Shown here piece after piece: positions 29,234 through 45,100 of a stretch of 64,000 nt of DNA. Made by a program: the position numbers and the translations under genes. Source of the DNA: Brugia malayi (lineage: Eukaryota > Nematoda > Chromadorea > Rhabditida > Onchocercidae); contig NW_025062478.1 in the NCBI RefSeq assembly GCF_000002995.4, positions 6,486,001 through 6,550,000 on the forward strand, written 5' to 3'. Within the stretch, counting starts at the first letter, position 1, and each line of letters opens with the position of its first letter. The notes beneath the pieces were generated by a model, which worked only from the letters and a program-made list of their open reading frames with translations, was not told the origin of the DNA and searched no databases.

Positions 29234-30127
29234 TTTTAGTTTTCGAACTAAAAATTTTAGACGAACTTTGTGTTACTTTGAAGTTGAATCATAAATACCT
29301 GCTACTTACACTCTTAACCCATATTGTATGCAAGTCGGCTTAGTTAATTCATCATTATTCGACTTTGCAAAACTTCTAATGAGCACAGACCCGAACTTCT
29401 ATGTAAATCGTAAAGCTTACATAAGTTATTACATTTTTATGAAAATTTTGTCATGAAGTTCACCTGCGCTGAGCCAACCCTAACAATGACAGTTTCACCT
29501 TCTATTTGGAATCTCCTGCATTCTTGGTAAGGTAATTTGCATATTCCATTCCGACTAATCCTACTGTGTTAGCAAAAAAAAAAACAAAAGTTGTGGAAGC
29601 ATTTTTCACTTTAGAGGTCAGCTGCATTCTGACTGTACAGAAATGCTTCAAACATACCTGACTTTAAAATCCTTTACCTCGATAGTTCCTGTTATAAAAT
29701 TCCGTATGAATTCAACTAGAATTTATTTTTCAGTACTGATCAGCATCAAATTGGTGATCAGCACCTAAATGCACTACTGGTGGAAAGATTTTAATACACA
29801 AAAAGACATTACAATTTATTATTCTCGTTTCAGAAAAGCAAAAGAGTAATGGTTATCGCATAGTAGTATGTTGTAATAAAGTTCACTGCATAAGACATAA
29901 GATTCTAGGAGGAAGCACAAAGAAATAAAAAGCAGCTCATTCTACATGATATATTTTTCTTAGAAACAATCACGCCTATTGAATGATGTTTTATGTAGAA
30001 GAAAATTTCTAAAATAAGTCTTTATACATATCAGAAAATAAATATTCAAAATCAATCAATACATATACACATTATCATTACAATTTGAAGCTTCAACTGC
30101 ATCTGTCATATAACCGGTTCTTTGGAA
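29234..30127. other. Spacer between the PP1-like gene and the 88-residue gene
   Basis: AT-rich sequence with no gene that I can support. The proximal part upstream of 29233 is the likely PP1 promoter. An unused alternative reading frame of the neighbouring 88-residue gene would extend into this stretch and stop at 30106. Confidence 0.5.
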
Positions 30128-30891
30128 TTAACGCCAAAAGGAGAATTTCTTAGTAATTGTACCCAATTGAGCGATCCAACTGATGGATTTGATAAATGTG
30201 AGCGATCCATTTGATGGATTTGATAAATGCGGATCAGTATTTTTTACGGGACCTTTTACTACGACAAAAACATCGTCCTGGATTTTTACCTACAAAAATT
30301 TATAAAATTTACATAACACATACCTTTCAAAGATCTAGCAGTTTTTTTGTTACTGAAAAGTAGCAAAGCATGATCTTATCCAATATAAGGAATAAATGTT
30401 GAAATACACAAATTCAAAAGTATTTCCACCACTTTCTGTCACTACAAGCAGCAGTAAAAATGTTGTTTTTGAGAAATTTTAACTTCGAAAACTTCCAAAA
30501 GTAACTTCTAAAAGTAAGTCAGACCCGCAATGTTGATTCAAAAAGTTTTGAAATTCACTAATTAAAATGACAATAACCATAGATAATTCTTCAAATTCTC
30601 TTCGAAAATTTTATTGCATTAGCGGGTAAAGATATGCCGAGGGATATGAGATGATTCAAAATAAGCTCATGATTTGTTATTCCTAAGAAAAAATAATTTT
30701 ACATCACTTTTCTTAAATACAGTAAAAAAATTGTCGCGCTTAAATTTTATACTGGTCTAAATCTTCAGTTACTGACAGTAATTCACCTCTGTACGTGTCG
30801 GATCGGCGTAAGGACTGCTTATATTTGTTTGCGGAAGGCGGGAACGAAACAGAAATGTTCTACATCCACTGCTTAACGCTGAAGATGACAT
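30128..30891 (-). CDS. Small unrecognised protein, probably mitochondrial, 88 residues
   Basis: Two exons, 30891-30787 and 30289-30128, both phase 0 at the junction (GAG|GTGAAT, TTGTAG|GTA). The N-terminus (MSSSALSSGCRTFLFRSRL) is rich in Ser and Arg with no acidic residue for about 30 residues, as in mitochondrial presequences. The middle VKIQDDVFVVVKGPVKN looks conserved and folded. The C-terminal third is odd. A 31-bp tandem duplication (30171-30232) falls in it, and because 31 is not a multiple of three it shifts the frame. The present reading ends ...KKFSFWR, while the other frame would give a coherent ending with NSPFGVN. I do not recognise the family. The gene is divergent from TIM50 with 324 bp between the start codons. 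Confidence 0.6.
30171..30232 (+). repeat. 31-bp tandem duplication inside a coding exon
   Basis: Two adjacent 31-bp units, 30171-30201 and 30202-30232, share GCGATCCA--TGATGGATTTGATAAATG and differ at about four positions. The unit length is not divisible by three, so the duplication changes the reading frame of the overlapping minus-strand gene. Confidence 0.85.
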
Positions 30892-31215
30892 ATGTAATTG
30901 TGCGGAGCACAGTAACTAGCCTGGGTATTACATAAACAAATGAGCACACCTGAAATAGACATATATTAACTGCACGACTCGTCAAGTGTTCCAATCACAT
31001 CAGCATCACCTCACAAAAAAGTCTACATGTAATGTCGCCACACGTGCCAACACCTGCCAACCACTCTGACTCATCATCCACTCACAATAACGCCCAGCGG
31101 GTCGATGCTTGAATTGCGATAGATAACTGATAGGCTAAGCAGTCCTGATGAAGTGCATCTTTCAGCGACAGAATTGGTAGTGGTGATTCGATTCAATGAA
31201 GAAATCAGTCAATTG
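30892..31215. promoter_or_regulatory. Divergent promoter between the 88-residue gene and TIM50
   Basis: A 324-bp gap separates two head-to-head start codons, so it must hold both promoters. It is less AT-rich than other spacers here. It has a CACGTG E-box at 31041-31046, a nearby CACCTG at 31051-31056, the repeated word TGCCAAC and an AP-1-like TGACTCA at 31067-31073. Sharing of control elements is inferred from the layout. Confidence 0.5.
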
Positions 31216-33676
31216 ATGTTTATCTCTCCAGTTAGTATCCTTCGTACGTCTCATCGATGTATAAACAGGATAGTAAGCCATCAAACTTTTTGTCCTTTCC
31301 GCCGAATCACTCTTACTACAGAATCATCATTTGGGAATACTCGTGCTGTCTTGATAGCATGGTCGCTCAGATATCCACTGGTTGGTTATTTTTGACTGCA
31401 TTGAGCTAATAATGTTTTTTTTTTTTTTTCTTTTGTTTGAAATGCTTCAAATGTTTTAAGGCTAGCAAGGGAAGTTCTCGTATGCTTCACGATGTGAAAG
31501 ATATAGGTAACAGCAGTGGAGAATTTGTCGAGAAAGGCGGTGAGAAGAAAGTATACAAGATAAGCGAAGTAAGTTATAGACAGCTTGGATTCTAGTGTTA
31601 AATGTTGGTGATTTATTCATGATACTTTGTATTTTTCTTAAAGAGGACTGGGACATTTTTGTTGATTACAGGATGTGCAAAGCATTGAAACGTCAGCTCT
31701 TCCCAAAATAAATGTGAGACCGAATATAATTGTCACTAAGTGGGAAATATTAATGAACAGATGTGGGTTACCGGTAAATTTCATCTTCTTTGAGTTTAGT
31801 CGCTTGTTCCAGATATATGTGATCAGCGCAATAAATCGCTGAGTAATTTATATTGTCGTAGGTTGATAAAACTGCTCCAAAGGAAGATCAGAATACGCAG
31901 AAGAGGAAGAGGAGTACAGTACTTGCTATGTTTTTCGTTGCGGGTAGCACATTTTGTGGACTTCTATACTTCTGTTTGTATTACGGTAATGATTCCAATT
32001 GCAGTTTCAGGATTATAAAAACTTGTGATAGCAGGCAGTTTTACTTAAAATGATTGGTGCATGTAAAGTACGAAAACTATGTATTATTAAGTGAAATTAG
32101 TGTTTCTATGCATTCATTTAGTAGATGACTTCAGTGCGGACCATATAATAAACAAAAAAAAGAAAAGATTAAACGTCCTTTTAGTTCGTTAATTTATATC
32201 GAATCTTGAAAAATTATAGGATGGATGAAAATAGATGAAGATAGTACATATACGGGTATATTAGCTCCCTATTATCGTATCAAAGAAGCTTGTAGGTCAT
32301 GGAGAAATGTAAGTTTTGCTTCTTTCAATTCTAAGTTTCATTCTTGAATTAACATATGGTTGTGCTTTATCAGTGGTGAGAAACGGTATATGTGGATTGA
32401 ATGGATTGTTGTAATTCACTCCTACTCCTCTTTTCTTATTAAGTGGAAGCTGCTATCTACGTGTTCCTATGTACAGTAGCTCGCATTATTTGCTCAAATA
32501 GAATTTTTTGCAGTTCGTGGTAGAACCATCCAGAGATAAACTTCTTCCGGATCCGTTGAAACCACCATATTGGCAACCTAAGTATACCATTGTTATTGAA
32601 TTAAAAAATGTTTTGGTGGCACCAGAATGGAGTGTTAGTCTTTGACATTATTTCGTAATAAATGAAAAGAACGGCACTTTAAAAGTAAAAAGTTGAATAG
32701 CTGAGTAACAGTAACATATAGCAAACATCTGCCAGTTCTTATACAAATCTTATTTTAAATAGAATAATTTTCAGTACAAAATGGGAAATCGAGTCAAAAA
32801 GCGTCCTGCAGTAGATTATCTGTTGGACGTAATTGGGTATCCAAACTTTGAAGTCGTGATTTATACATCAGAGACTGCATTGAACGCAAATCCAATAGTT
32901 GAAGCTTTAGATAGCAAACAGAAAATCATGTACAAACTGTATCGTGATTGCTGTAAGTACATGAATGGCGTTTATGTTAAGGTCAGTCCAGCCACAATTT
33001 CCATCCAACTAACAGTCTTTGTATTTTTCGTTACTTTTAATATTTTAGGATCTTTCTAAGCTGAATAGAGATTTGTCAAAAGTCATCTACATTGATTTTG
33101 ATCCGGAATCATTTCGATTTAACCCAGAAAATGTGTTACGGTTGCCCAAATGGAACGGCACTCTTGATGACACAGCACTTGTCGATCTTGCTGAACTACT
33201 CAAAAGTAATTCATTTCGTTTTTATTAGTTCTTATTCTGAATAAAACTGTTTCATGAAGTCAGGTCAGAAATAATATTTATAAAATTTCTTTTCTTCCAG
33301 CAATACACTTGTCAGACGTTGATGACGTGAGGCCTACTCTTCAATATTATAGTCAATTTGATGATCCGCTCAAAGAATTCAGAGAAAGAGCAACGAGAGT
33401 TGCTGAATTAGTTAGCATTTTTGGAATACTTTCCTTTTTTTAAGTTTGGTTTAAGTTTTGATTTCGAAGGAATTCTTAATTTTGACGACACCAGAAATGT
33501 TTTTTATCTAACTGTATCCAACTATATATTTTCTTTTTTTTTTGTAACAGGAAAAAAATTTGAAATTTGAATTACAGGAAAAGAAGTTGCATCAAATTGA
33601 GTCCGAAAAGGAGGCATTTGTTGCATCGGTGAAGAAATATCAGGGTCGATTATTCGGTTTTCGTCGGCACGAATGA
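31216..33676 (+). CDS. scpl-4: TIM50, mitochondrial inner-membrane import receptor
   Basis: Exons 31216-31347, 31461-31568, 31672-31713, 31862-31985, 32220-32308, 32514-32633, 32775-32981, 33049-33205, 33301-33410 and 33551-33676 give 404 residues. TIM50 receives presequence proteins from the TOM complex and passes them to TIM23. An Arg-rich presequence ([15 protein letters not shown]) is followed by one membrane helix at about 113-135 ([19 protein letters not shown]). The intermembrane FCP1/NIF-like domain contains [46 protein letters not shown] and [14 protein letters not shown]. The phosphatase motif DxDxT is degenerate (IVIELKNVL), as in other TIM50 proteins, so it is not expected to be an enzyme. 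The first junction (31347/31461) is the least certain; an alternative acceptor is at 31470. A second in-frame acceptor exists at 33578. The coiled C-terminus is rich in Lys and Glu. Confidence 0.92.
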
Positions 33677-34951
33677 CTTATGCATTTGCGTTGAAAATAC
33701 TTTTTACTGTTGTTGTGAACTGACTTGTTGCTGTTTTTCCTATAGTGTTTAAATATTTTTGTTTTTATAATGTTAATCACTACTCATTCATTAGTTAATG
33801 CCTTTATCTGCGTTTTCTGGCACATGTTTATCATTTCTTTCCAATGGAAGTTGACGAGTTTTAAAATTTACGGGAAATCAAGGGAGAATGTCTGAACATA
33901 ATGTGGATATTCGACTCGTGTCGAAGTTTTTCTAAACTTTTCTTGTTAATGAAAATCTCTTTCATTGTTAGCTTTTTTTCCTTCTGAATGGTATTTGTCT
34001 TGGTCTATTACTGCCCTTGTTCTTACCTTTCATATGGCAAAAACGCAATCTAATTAAAGTCGTTTTTGATATGCTGTTTCTTTTTTATGCCTTGAATATA
34101 TAAGCAATATGAGTAAAAAAACTTGGGAATTTATTTGCTTATTGACATATTATTCTCGGTTTTTCTGCAGCAATATATAAATGACATCAAATTTGCAATC
34201 ATGTGGAAGCCATTGCTTTACGATTTTTACTTAGAGAAAGTTTTAGACTATGCTGCCGATCTCACATTGATCTCTCTGACACCCCAGTCACTTCTCGAAT
34301 TGTTCACTCTACCTGTATATGAGCAGTGATCATCGAAAACGGATGCATGAGTCCTCCACTTCAGTTTTTTCATCTCAAGCAACTTATGGGAAAGGACGAA
34401 TTCTGAGTGGAAGGTCCGCTTAAATTGTTGACTTCAGTTTAGACTTTATAAAACTTAGGCTAAGATATCGAAGCAATCACCAAAAACAAGCCACGACCAT
34501 GAAGTAAATTAGAAAATAAAGTGGAGTGAATGGTAAGAGTATGAGAATGATAAAAGTATGGGCACAGTTCCCGATTTCTCGTATGTTTTGTTAAATTCTG
34601 ATTATTTCATTTGCTTCATTTTTCACTTTCCTACGCACGTCACCCTTCTAAAGTTCACTTGTTTTTGTTAATTGTCTTATTTCTCTTGTAGGGAGTTAAC
34701 CGTCAGTAGTTGCAAGTCATTAAGAAGTCCACCGTAGTTCTTTTTGTTTTCATTTTTTATCCATCTGATTTAATTTTCAGGCTTGACCCTACTATCCATT
34801 AGTTAGGCATAAAAATGAGAATACGTAAAATAGAGGTAGAGTGATAAATTTGTTGTCGTATGAATAAAGTGGCATTAACCAGAAATCTTTTTAAGAGAAC
34901 CTTCAAAGGTATCTGAAGGAATATTAAGCACAATTTGTATAACTTATGTTA
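33677..34951. other. Spacer downstream of TIM50
   Basis: AT-rich sequence containing the TIM50 3' region. A 68-codon ORF at 34123-34329 is open, with blocks such as MWKPLLYDFYLEKVLDYAAD, but has no splice partner or recognised family. I see nothing else. Confidence 0.5.
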
Positions 34952-35384
34952 TTACCTAATGTTGATTGTGATCGTGAGATACACATAATCATAAATTTCC
35001 CAAGAAATTAGAACCGACTGTCCGCACAACTCATAAATTTTCTTGTCATCATCCATATCTTGTATTTGAGGTGGTTTTTTTAATGACATTAGTTCTTCAA
35101 CTAAGTCACAGTGCATGTCAGGTGACAATAATTTAATACCAATCGCTTTTGGATAGATGTAGAGTTTTTTTAGTGTTTTTATCGATCGTTTTTTTTTGCC
35201 GCACACATTTTTTCTCTTTTTTTATTGTCCCTTGTTTTATTCTCCTGTACCGGTAAATGCTCCATTTTTCTCTAAACTTTTTTCCAAAAATTCGTTCGTA
35301 TTTATTCTCTTCAAAACATTGCAGAAATTTTCTTATAACTGTATATAAGTCTTTTTCTTTGGTGCCTGATTTGTTTATTACCAT
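34952..35384 (-). CDS. Possible small gene split by an A9 tract
   Basis: Two overlapping minus-strand ORFs in different frames lie end to end. The upstream one (from ATG at 35384) reads a basic sequence with FLQCFEENKYERIFGKKF. The downstream one (to 34952) reads a sensible soluble segment, LLSPDMHCDLVEELMSLKK then DDDKKIYELCGQS. They overlap at an A9 run at about 35191-35199 (T9 on the + strand), where one base more or less would fuse them into about 145 codons. I recognise no family. It may be a broken gene, a homopolymer sequencing error, or chance ORFs in AT-rich DNA. Confidence 0.22.
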
Positions 35385-35524
35385 CGAAATATGAGTGAAA
35401 TATTAATGTTGTCAGTTTTCCTGTGGTCACAAATAATTTATTTTGTGTTGTCATTTAGACATTTGACAAACTTGCTTGCTTTATTTACTTCAACTCTTTT
35501 TTGTTTTCTTATATCAGAAATTTT

Positions 35525-35585
35525 TTTCTTTGTTTGTTCTATTTTATCAAAATCTCTTTGTTTCTTTGTTTGTTCTATTTTATCA
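35525..35585 (+). repeat. Two copies of a 25-bp pyrimidine-rich word
   Basis: The 25-bp word TTTCTTTGTT-TGTTCTATTTTATCA occurs at 35525-35549 and again at 35561-35585, period 36. Only the second copy is followed by G, making an AG that precedes an ATG at 35587, so it resembles a trans-splice acceptor. Confidence 0.8.
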
Positions 35586-35859
35586 GATGTCGTTTTCATT
35601 CCAATTTAATAGAGAATTCAATAGAAAGAATTGGTAAGTAGATAGTTTCTCTTTTCAAACTGTTTATATTGTGAAAAAAAATTATCTTTTTTGAATGAAA
35701 TATTTGGAATTTTAAGGCTTCAAGATCACAGTCGACAGCAAGAGCAAACAAACACGACTAGCTTTGATTTAGAAACAGTGCCTTTGCTCTCGTCAATTTT
35801 TTCTGGATCTGCGCTTCAGTCATTGCTTTTTGATTTCTCATCTCTTCGTGGAAACAGGA

Positions 35860-39101
<3,242 letters not shown>

Positions 39102-42100
39102 GACGAGGCGCACTCGGAACTTTAATTTGGAATAAATGAAATAGCACTGCGACAAATTCCCATTTAAATGTTTAAAAAGTGCAGTGAATATCAAGCTGAC
39201 ATAGATTTACCAAAATCTTGAAAAGATTTAAAAACTCATAGTGATACGAAAACTTTTAAATGAAATCCTTGTGAAAGCATATAAGTTTCAGAAGTTGTAT
39301 TTATGTAACGATCAGTTCTTCTGTTTGGTGGTTCTTGAATTTATTTATATAGTGAATTTATTTTGAAAGTTCCGGGTGCCCCAAACCTCTAGAACCAATT
39401 CTATAGTGTCAAGGTCAATCAGTGGTTAGTATTAAGATAGTCGGTAGTTATTGAGAGATTCCTTTAATAGTGAAGCTAATATTGCTTATTCATTCCGACG
39501 CGGCAGAAAAGTTAAAAATAAACGTATAAAAATCACGCCAACTTATATATATATATATTAATATATTGTAATTTTGCTTTTGTTGTCTTTGTTTTTTTTT
39601 GTTTTTATTTTTTGTTTTTGCTTTTATTTGTTTTCGGATCATTTTTCTTATTTTCTGGATGTGTTTATTTGTGTTATAAAACTTTGTTCGGTTTTTTTTT
39701 GAATAATTTGTTGTTAGCTTGTCATAATAACAAATTGCTTCATATTTTCTCTTTTTGCTTTCATTTCAGATACGGAATGCGCAACTGGTGGTAGGAGAAA
39801 ACAATAGAATAAGAGATTCAGTGAGGAGTTGTTTATGATGTTTTTCCTCTCGCCATTTCCATAAAAGATTCCTTTTTTTGCTTCATCAAACTGGATATTG
39901 AGACAGTTAAGTGATTATTATCCCAATTAGCATCTTAACTACTCTATAATTTTCCTGAATGGAAACATAATGGAAAATTAACTTTATTTGTATGTATGTT
40001 ATTAGCAGTGAAGTTCGTTTTTTACAGCAGTGTTGTTGATCGCTTTATCTGTGGGTTTTTTGTCATTTAATAAGGATATATTACCTGTATCAAATGAGAT
40101 GTAACTAGTAAATCATTATATTCGGGTACTAATGTGTCAGCAAGGAAAGGCACTAGAGATGCAAGGAAAACGGACATTTCGGTACAAATAGTGAATATAT
40201 GTAATTGGCGCAATTAATTTTTTTGTGATGTCCTCTACGGTAAAGCGTTGAGTTCTATGTAAGCTTGAATAATTACCGTTACTTTCATTAGTGAACTTGA
40301 CAATTTTTTCTACGAGGTGTTATTTCTTGAATTAATTTACTGATAGGTGTGTTTGAATATGAGAATGCCAAGCAGTTTGTGATATGAAATCAATCAGACA
40401 GCGTTGCTGTGCGAATACAAATCCGCATAGGAAAACAGTTTTATAGATTTTTTTATGAAGTATATAAATATGATATTATTTTCCCACCAATTCGCACAAC
40501 TCGTATTCTCTCACATTTAATTACGGCACCTGTATCTCTTAGACTTCCCCTCGAATCTTCCGCAAAATGCGAACTATAGGAACAGAAGTGATTTGGTTTT
40601 CGTGAGTTTCTGAACAGTATAACAAAAATTTCTACTAAACAGAAACTAAAGAAGTTTTTAAAAATAATCCAAATTTTGTCTTCGATAAGATTCACACTTT
40701 CTAAATGCACAATATCATAGCTTTCTGTTTTCTTGCTTTCTTATTACCAAATTATCAATATTTCCAAATACTGAAACTATGATATGCACATTTCCAATTT
40801 ATAACTGCTTTTCGACTGGTCAATTTCAACTTGTTAGAATGGGCACTGGTGAAGTATTTCTTTGAGATTGACAGGAAACTCAAAAATAAAAGGATGGGTA
40901 AACCAAACATTCCACAATGACAATGAGAGCACCTGGAATTGTCAATAGCTATATTACCTTCGATTCCAGTCTCTGATGTGGAGATGTTTAAGAACCGTTG
41001 GAGAAGAATGAATACCATGAAAAAGAAATAAGCCGAAAAAAAATAAAAATAAACCCTGAAGAGATGGTAACAAAAAGTGCGGCCATGCTAATTAACAATC
41101 ATTTCAGAATATTGTGAATATCACTTCTTTAAATGCATATGAAGTCATTCGTATAGCTATATAAAAAATTGACATTTGAAATAAGCTCCGCTTGGTTTTT
41201 CTGGTACGCTCTGAAAAACACAGAGTGAGGTTGGCTTTCTTGAAACACATTTCTGATTGCAGTACTAATGCAGTGCTGAGTTTTATCAGGTATAATCCAT
41301 CAATTCTTTTTTTCTTGCTTCGATAGAGCTGAGTTTGATGAGACATTCGAAAATTTCCAGTTGCCTCTACTTACATCATCACTTTAACTTCATAATTATT
41401 GTTGTTTATTTGCATTCTTTTCCAAATTTTGAACAGTTCTCTTTTTCTTTTTCATATATTTTATATTCCTCATTTATTCACTAAATGAAGTTTATAATTT
41501 TTTTTCTTTTATTTAGTTTGAAAAATTTGAAAAAGGCTTTCATTACCTCCATTACACAATGTTTAAGAGGCTTTAGCTGCTTTCAAATTTGTTGCTTTAT
41601 TGCAATTTATAGATCTAATAGTTGTAAACTAATTTTTGCAGAACCGGCATATAAACAACGTCTTCCTTAAAAACTTGGTAGTGAAGGATGAATCATATCT
41701 TAGCCATTTTATCCGAGCTAATTCATTACTCATATAAAAAGATTTCAGCAACGACTGTTCTTCTGCGTTTGACCAATAATTGAATTTGTTGCTTTAAAAT
41801 CTTCAAAATGATATAAACATAATTGAAAATTTTCCCTATTACCTGATTCTAAGTAATAGAGATTGGTGAAAAAATTGCACAAACATATTTTCAACAAATT
41901 TCCACCGTTCAGCTGGAATAATCTTTTGTTGACAGTATAAGTAGCATTAATGTCTACTCAGTTTAAAGCTTATTAGACATAGACGTAATTTACAGCAAAA
42001 TTTTTTATTTAAGATTTCATACAAATTTCATGATGATAAAAAATACCATTGAATTTATTGTTCAAAACTGTTTACTGAAAATCAAAAAATCAAATGAATA

Positions 42101-45100
42101 TTTCTTCCATTTCCGTGGCGTTCTATTATGATTGTTCTCAGGTAATGTATTTCAATAAAAAATGGATCAGCAAGATAAGATATGATGTGATTTCAACGTG
42201 GCATATTGCAATCTTCAAGTTTTTTTGTGGATTTTTTAGGTTTTGCAGTAGAAATAACTTCAATGCACATGAATTTATATTTGTTTTTGAGCAGGAAAAT
42301 GTTTCTTTCGACTCCTTTTTCATTAGAATGATAAGCGGTAATCATATATTAATCATATGTTAAGAAAGTAACAGTTTCATTTCATAAAAAGTAATTTAAT
42401 GTTAATATGCTAATCTTCAATTTACGTTTCATTAAAACTATGTGGTTCACTTACCAAGGCACTCATCTGCTTAATTTTAATTCTTTTCTCTGCTAATTGT
42501 GACAGCTAGCTTAATTACGTAGCGAATATAATCAGAAAAAGAAAAAAATAAGGAACATTTATAAATTATCTATGTCAGCATTTTTCTTCGTTTGCTGTCT
42601 TTTTCAATTCAACTAAATTAGAAATTATCTCAATCATTGCAGCTATTTTACATATTTCATTTCGTGAATTCTTGAAATATGCATACCTTTCATCATAAAT
42701 TTAAATTGCCAGTCTTATTTTTATTTTAATATTTAAAATTAAAAAACTTTTTTCAACACAGGTGCATTTATCAAAGATTAATTGGATATTCTTTTTGGAA
42801 GAGAGAAATTTTGATCTATTTCCTGAAGACTGATATCAATCAGTATAAAAAATTTCCCAATAATAAGCGTTTTCCTTTTTTTTTTAACAAAAAATTTAAT
42901 AAAATAAAAAGAATTTTTGAAAAATTCCATTTTTGCGGAATGTTCTCAAAACCACCAGTGTTTTTTTTTCGTTTTCCTTATCGCATTGCTTTCCATCTGT
43001 TTTCACTTTGACATTATTATAGAGAATTTGGTTTCCAGCATGCATATTTCATTTCAGCGAAATTAATTAACAGACTGCAGTATTATCATTTATTCATTTT
43101 TATTAAAAATATTTGACATTTTTTTTTTGTAGAACAAAATTAGTAGAATAAGCTTTTCAACAGATCATCATGCAACTCTTAAGCACAGTATATACTTAAG
43201 CCCTAAATTTGCCATCATTTTAAAGCGTTTGTTCGTTTGCTCTGTAATTTTTTTTTTAAAATATTGCAAAACAGCAATTCATCAATAATAATCATAAATT
43301 AAATGAGATTAAAAGTTATATTATGGATTGATGAGTTTTTCGAGCAAAATCAAAGGAAACCTGTGCATTTGGCATTCGTTTTGTAGTGTTTCTGGATTTC
43401 GCTATTTTCATCTACGCGACTAGAATGATTTATAAAATATTTTGTTACTAAATTAGCACTCAACACAATAAAAATTAGTTAATACAGCTCTCACTGATTC
43501 CCAGCTTCGAATTAATTTTGCTAGTACTTAGTGTTTATCACTTTAAAAAAAAAAAAAGATTTCTTTGCTTGCCAGAATATTCTAAATGTAAATCCCATAT
43601 AAACAATGTGAGTCCTTTATGTTTTCTTGTCACAATCATGTCATAAAAAGCTTTTAATGATTTAAAGCTGCCGATTTTAATTGAATATTGACTTTGGTAA
43701 GAAATTAATTCTTAATAAAACGAAAAGTATTATATACATATATATTGCATGAGTCTTAATTTTAGAGGATATATATTAGAATTATTATTGACAGTTTAAA
43801 TCTGATTGGCTGAGAGAGGACTAATTTTCCGTTTTCTGGATATTTAAATTTAATATATATAAAAATTAATAAGTGTTTTAAAATGCATTAAACTGATGTG
43901 TCTAATCCTTAAACAAAATTTGACTTATAAATTTAAATTGGATATTAAAAAAATAATATTTAACGGTCGTCATCATAAAATTAGTACTTACTAATTTTGA
44001 AGTATGCACAAATTTCTGCTTTCATTTCAACCCATATATCAGTTGATGTTGAAGTTCTTAATAATTTAATCATTAAAAACAATAGTTTGTTCATTATTTG
44101 CTATGAGAAATTAGACTGGACAAGTGAATGAAAAGAGCAGTATTTGTTGATGGTTTAAATCTGACTGGTTAAACAGAGCAAACATAAGAATGTATTATAG
44201 CAATTCAGTGCCGCTTGTCTTTATGTGAGCTGCAAATCTGATTACACAGAATTAAGCATTCATTCGCAAACATCAAAAATGTCTGATTTGTTTGGCGAGG
44301 AGAAAGTGATGAATGCAATAGTTTTATTTATATGTGAGGGACTACTCGAAGAATGAGCTATTGCATTGGCCAGGAACCTGAAGTGAATAAAGAATAAAAT
44401 GTCTTGATTGAGGCAATATTTTTGGATCTTACAGAAAATGTCAGCTGAATATGATGACTTTATTTCAGAATTAGAAGATATCTTAAAATCTATTTTATTT
44501 TAAAGATACTGCTTAAATATAATGTTAATTTAGGATGAGATAAAATGCAATTACAATTAGTCATATACATTTGATTACGAGGTTTTTGAAATAATATTTT
44601 CAAATTCTACTCAAAGTTCTAAATCTTACCGGTATAAAAGATACGTTTTTGTTAGATCATAATATCAAGAAATTATATCCTATCTTTTATTACTATATGT
44701 ATATAAATATATGTAATGTTGGTGAGAATTCGATGATCAATAAATTACGAATCAGCAAATCCATTGCCCGAAAAACTAACTACAATTAATTAAATACACT
44801 TAAGGATGCAATGTACTTTCTCCTCTCACAAAAAAGAAGAAAAAAAGAAACATTTCCAACATGTTACCGTGCTCGGATACTTTAATTAATAAGCAGTTCA
44901 TGAACTCTCTGTGTCATCTCTCTGTTCAAATAAACTTATACTTTTCGTTATGAAGAATTCGATAATATAATCATTGCTGATATGATATGAATGGAGGAAA
45001 GGAGTGCAGTTTTCTGTTTCTCCATTATCATCATGGATATAAGAAAGCCTGATGAAAAATGATTATTTCCCTTCATAGAATAATTCTTTGCTTTGCATAT

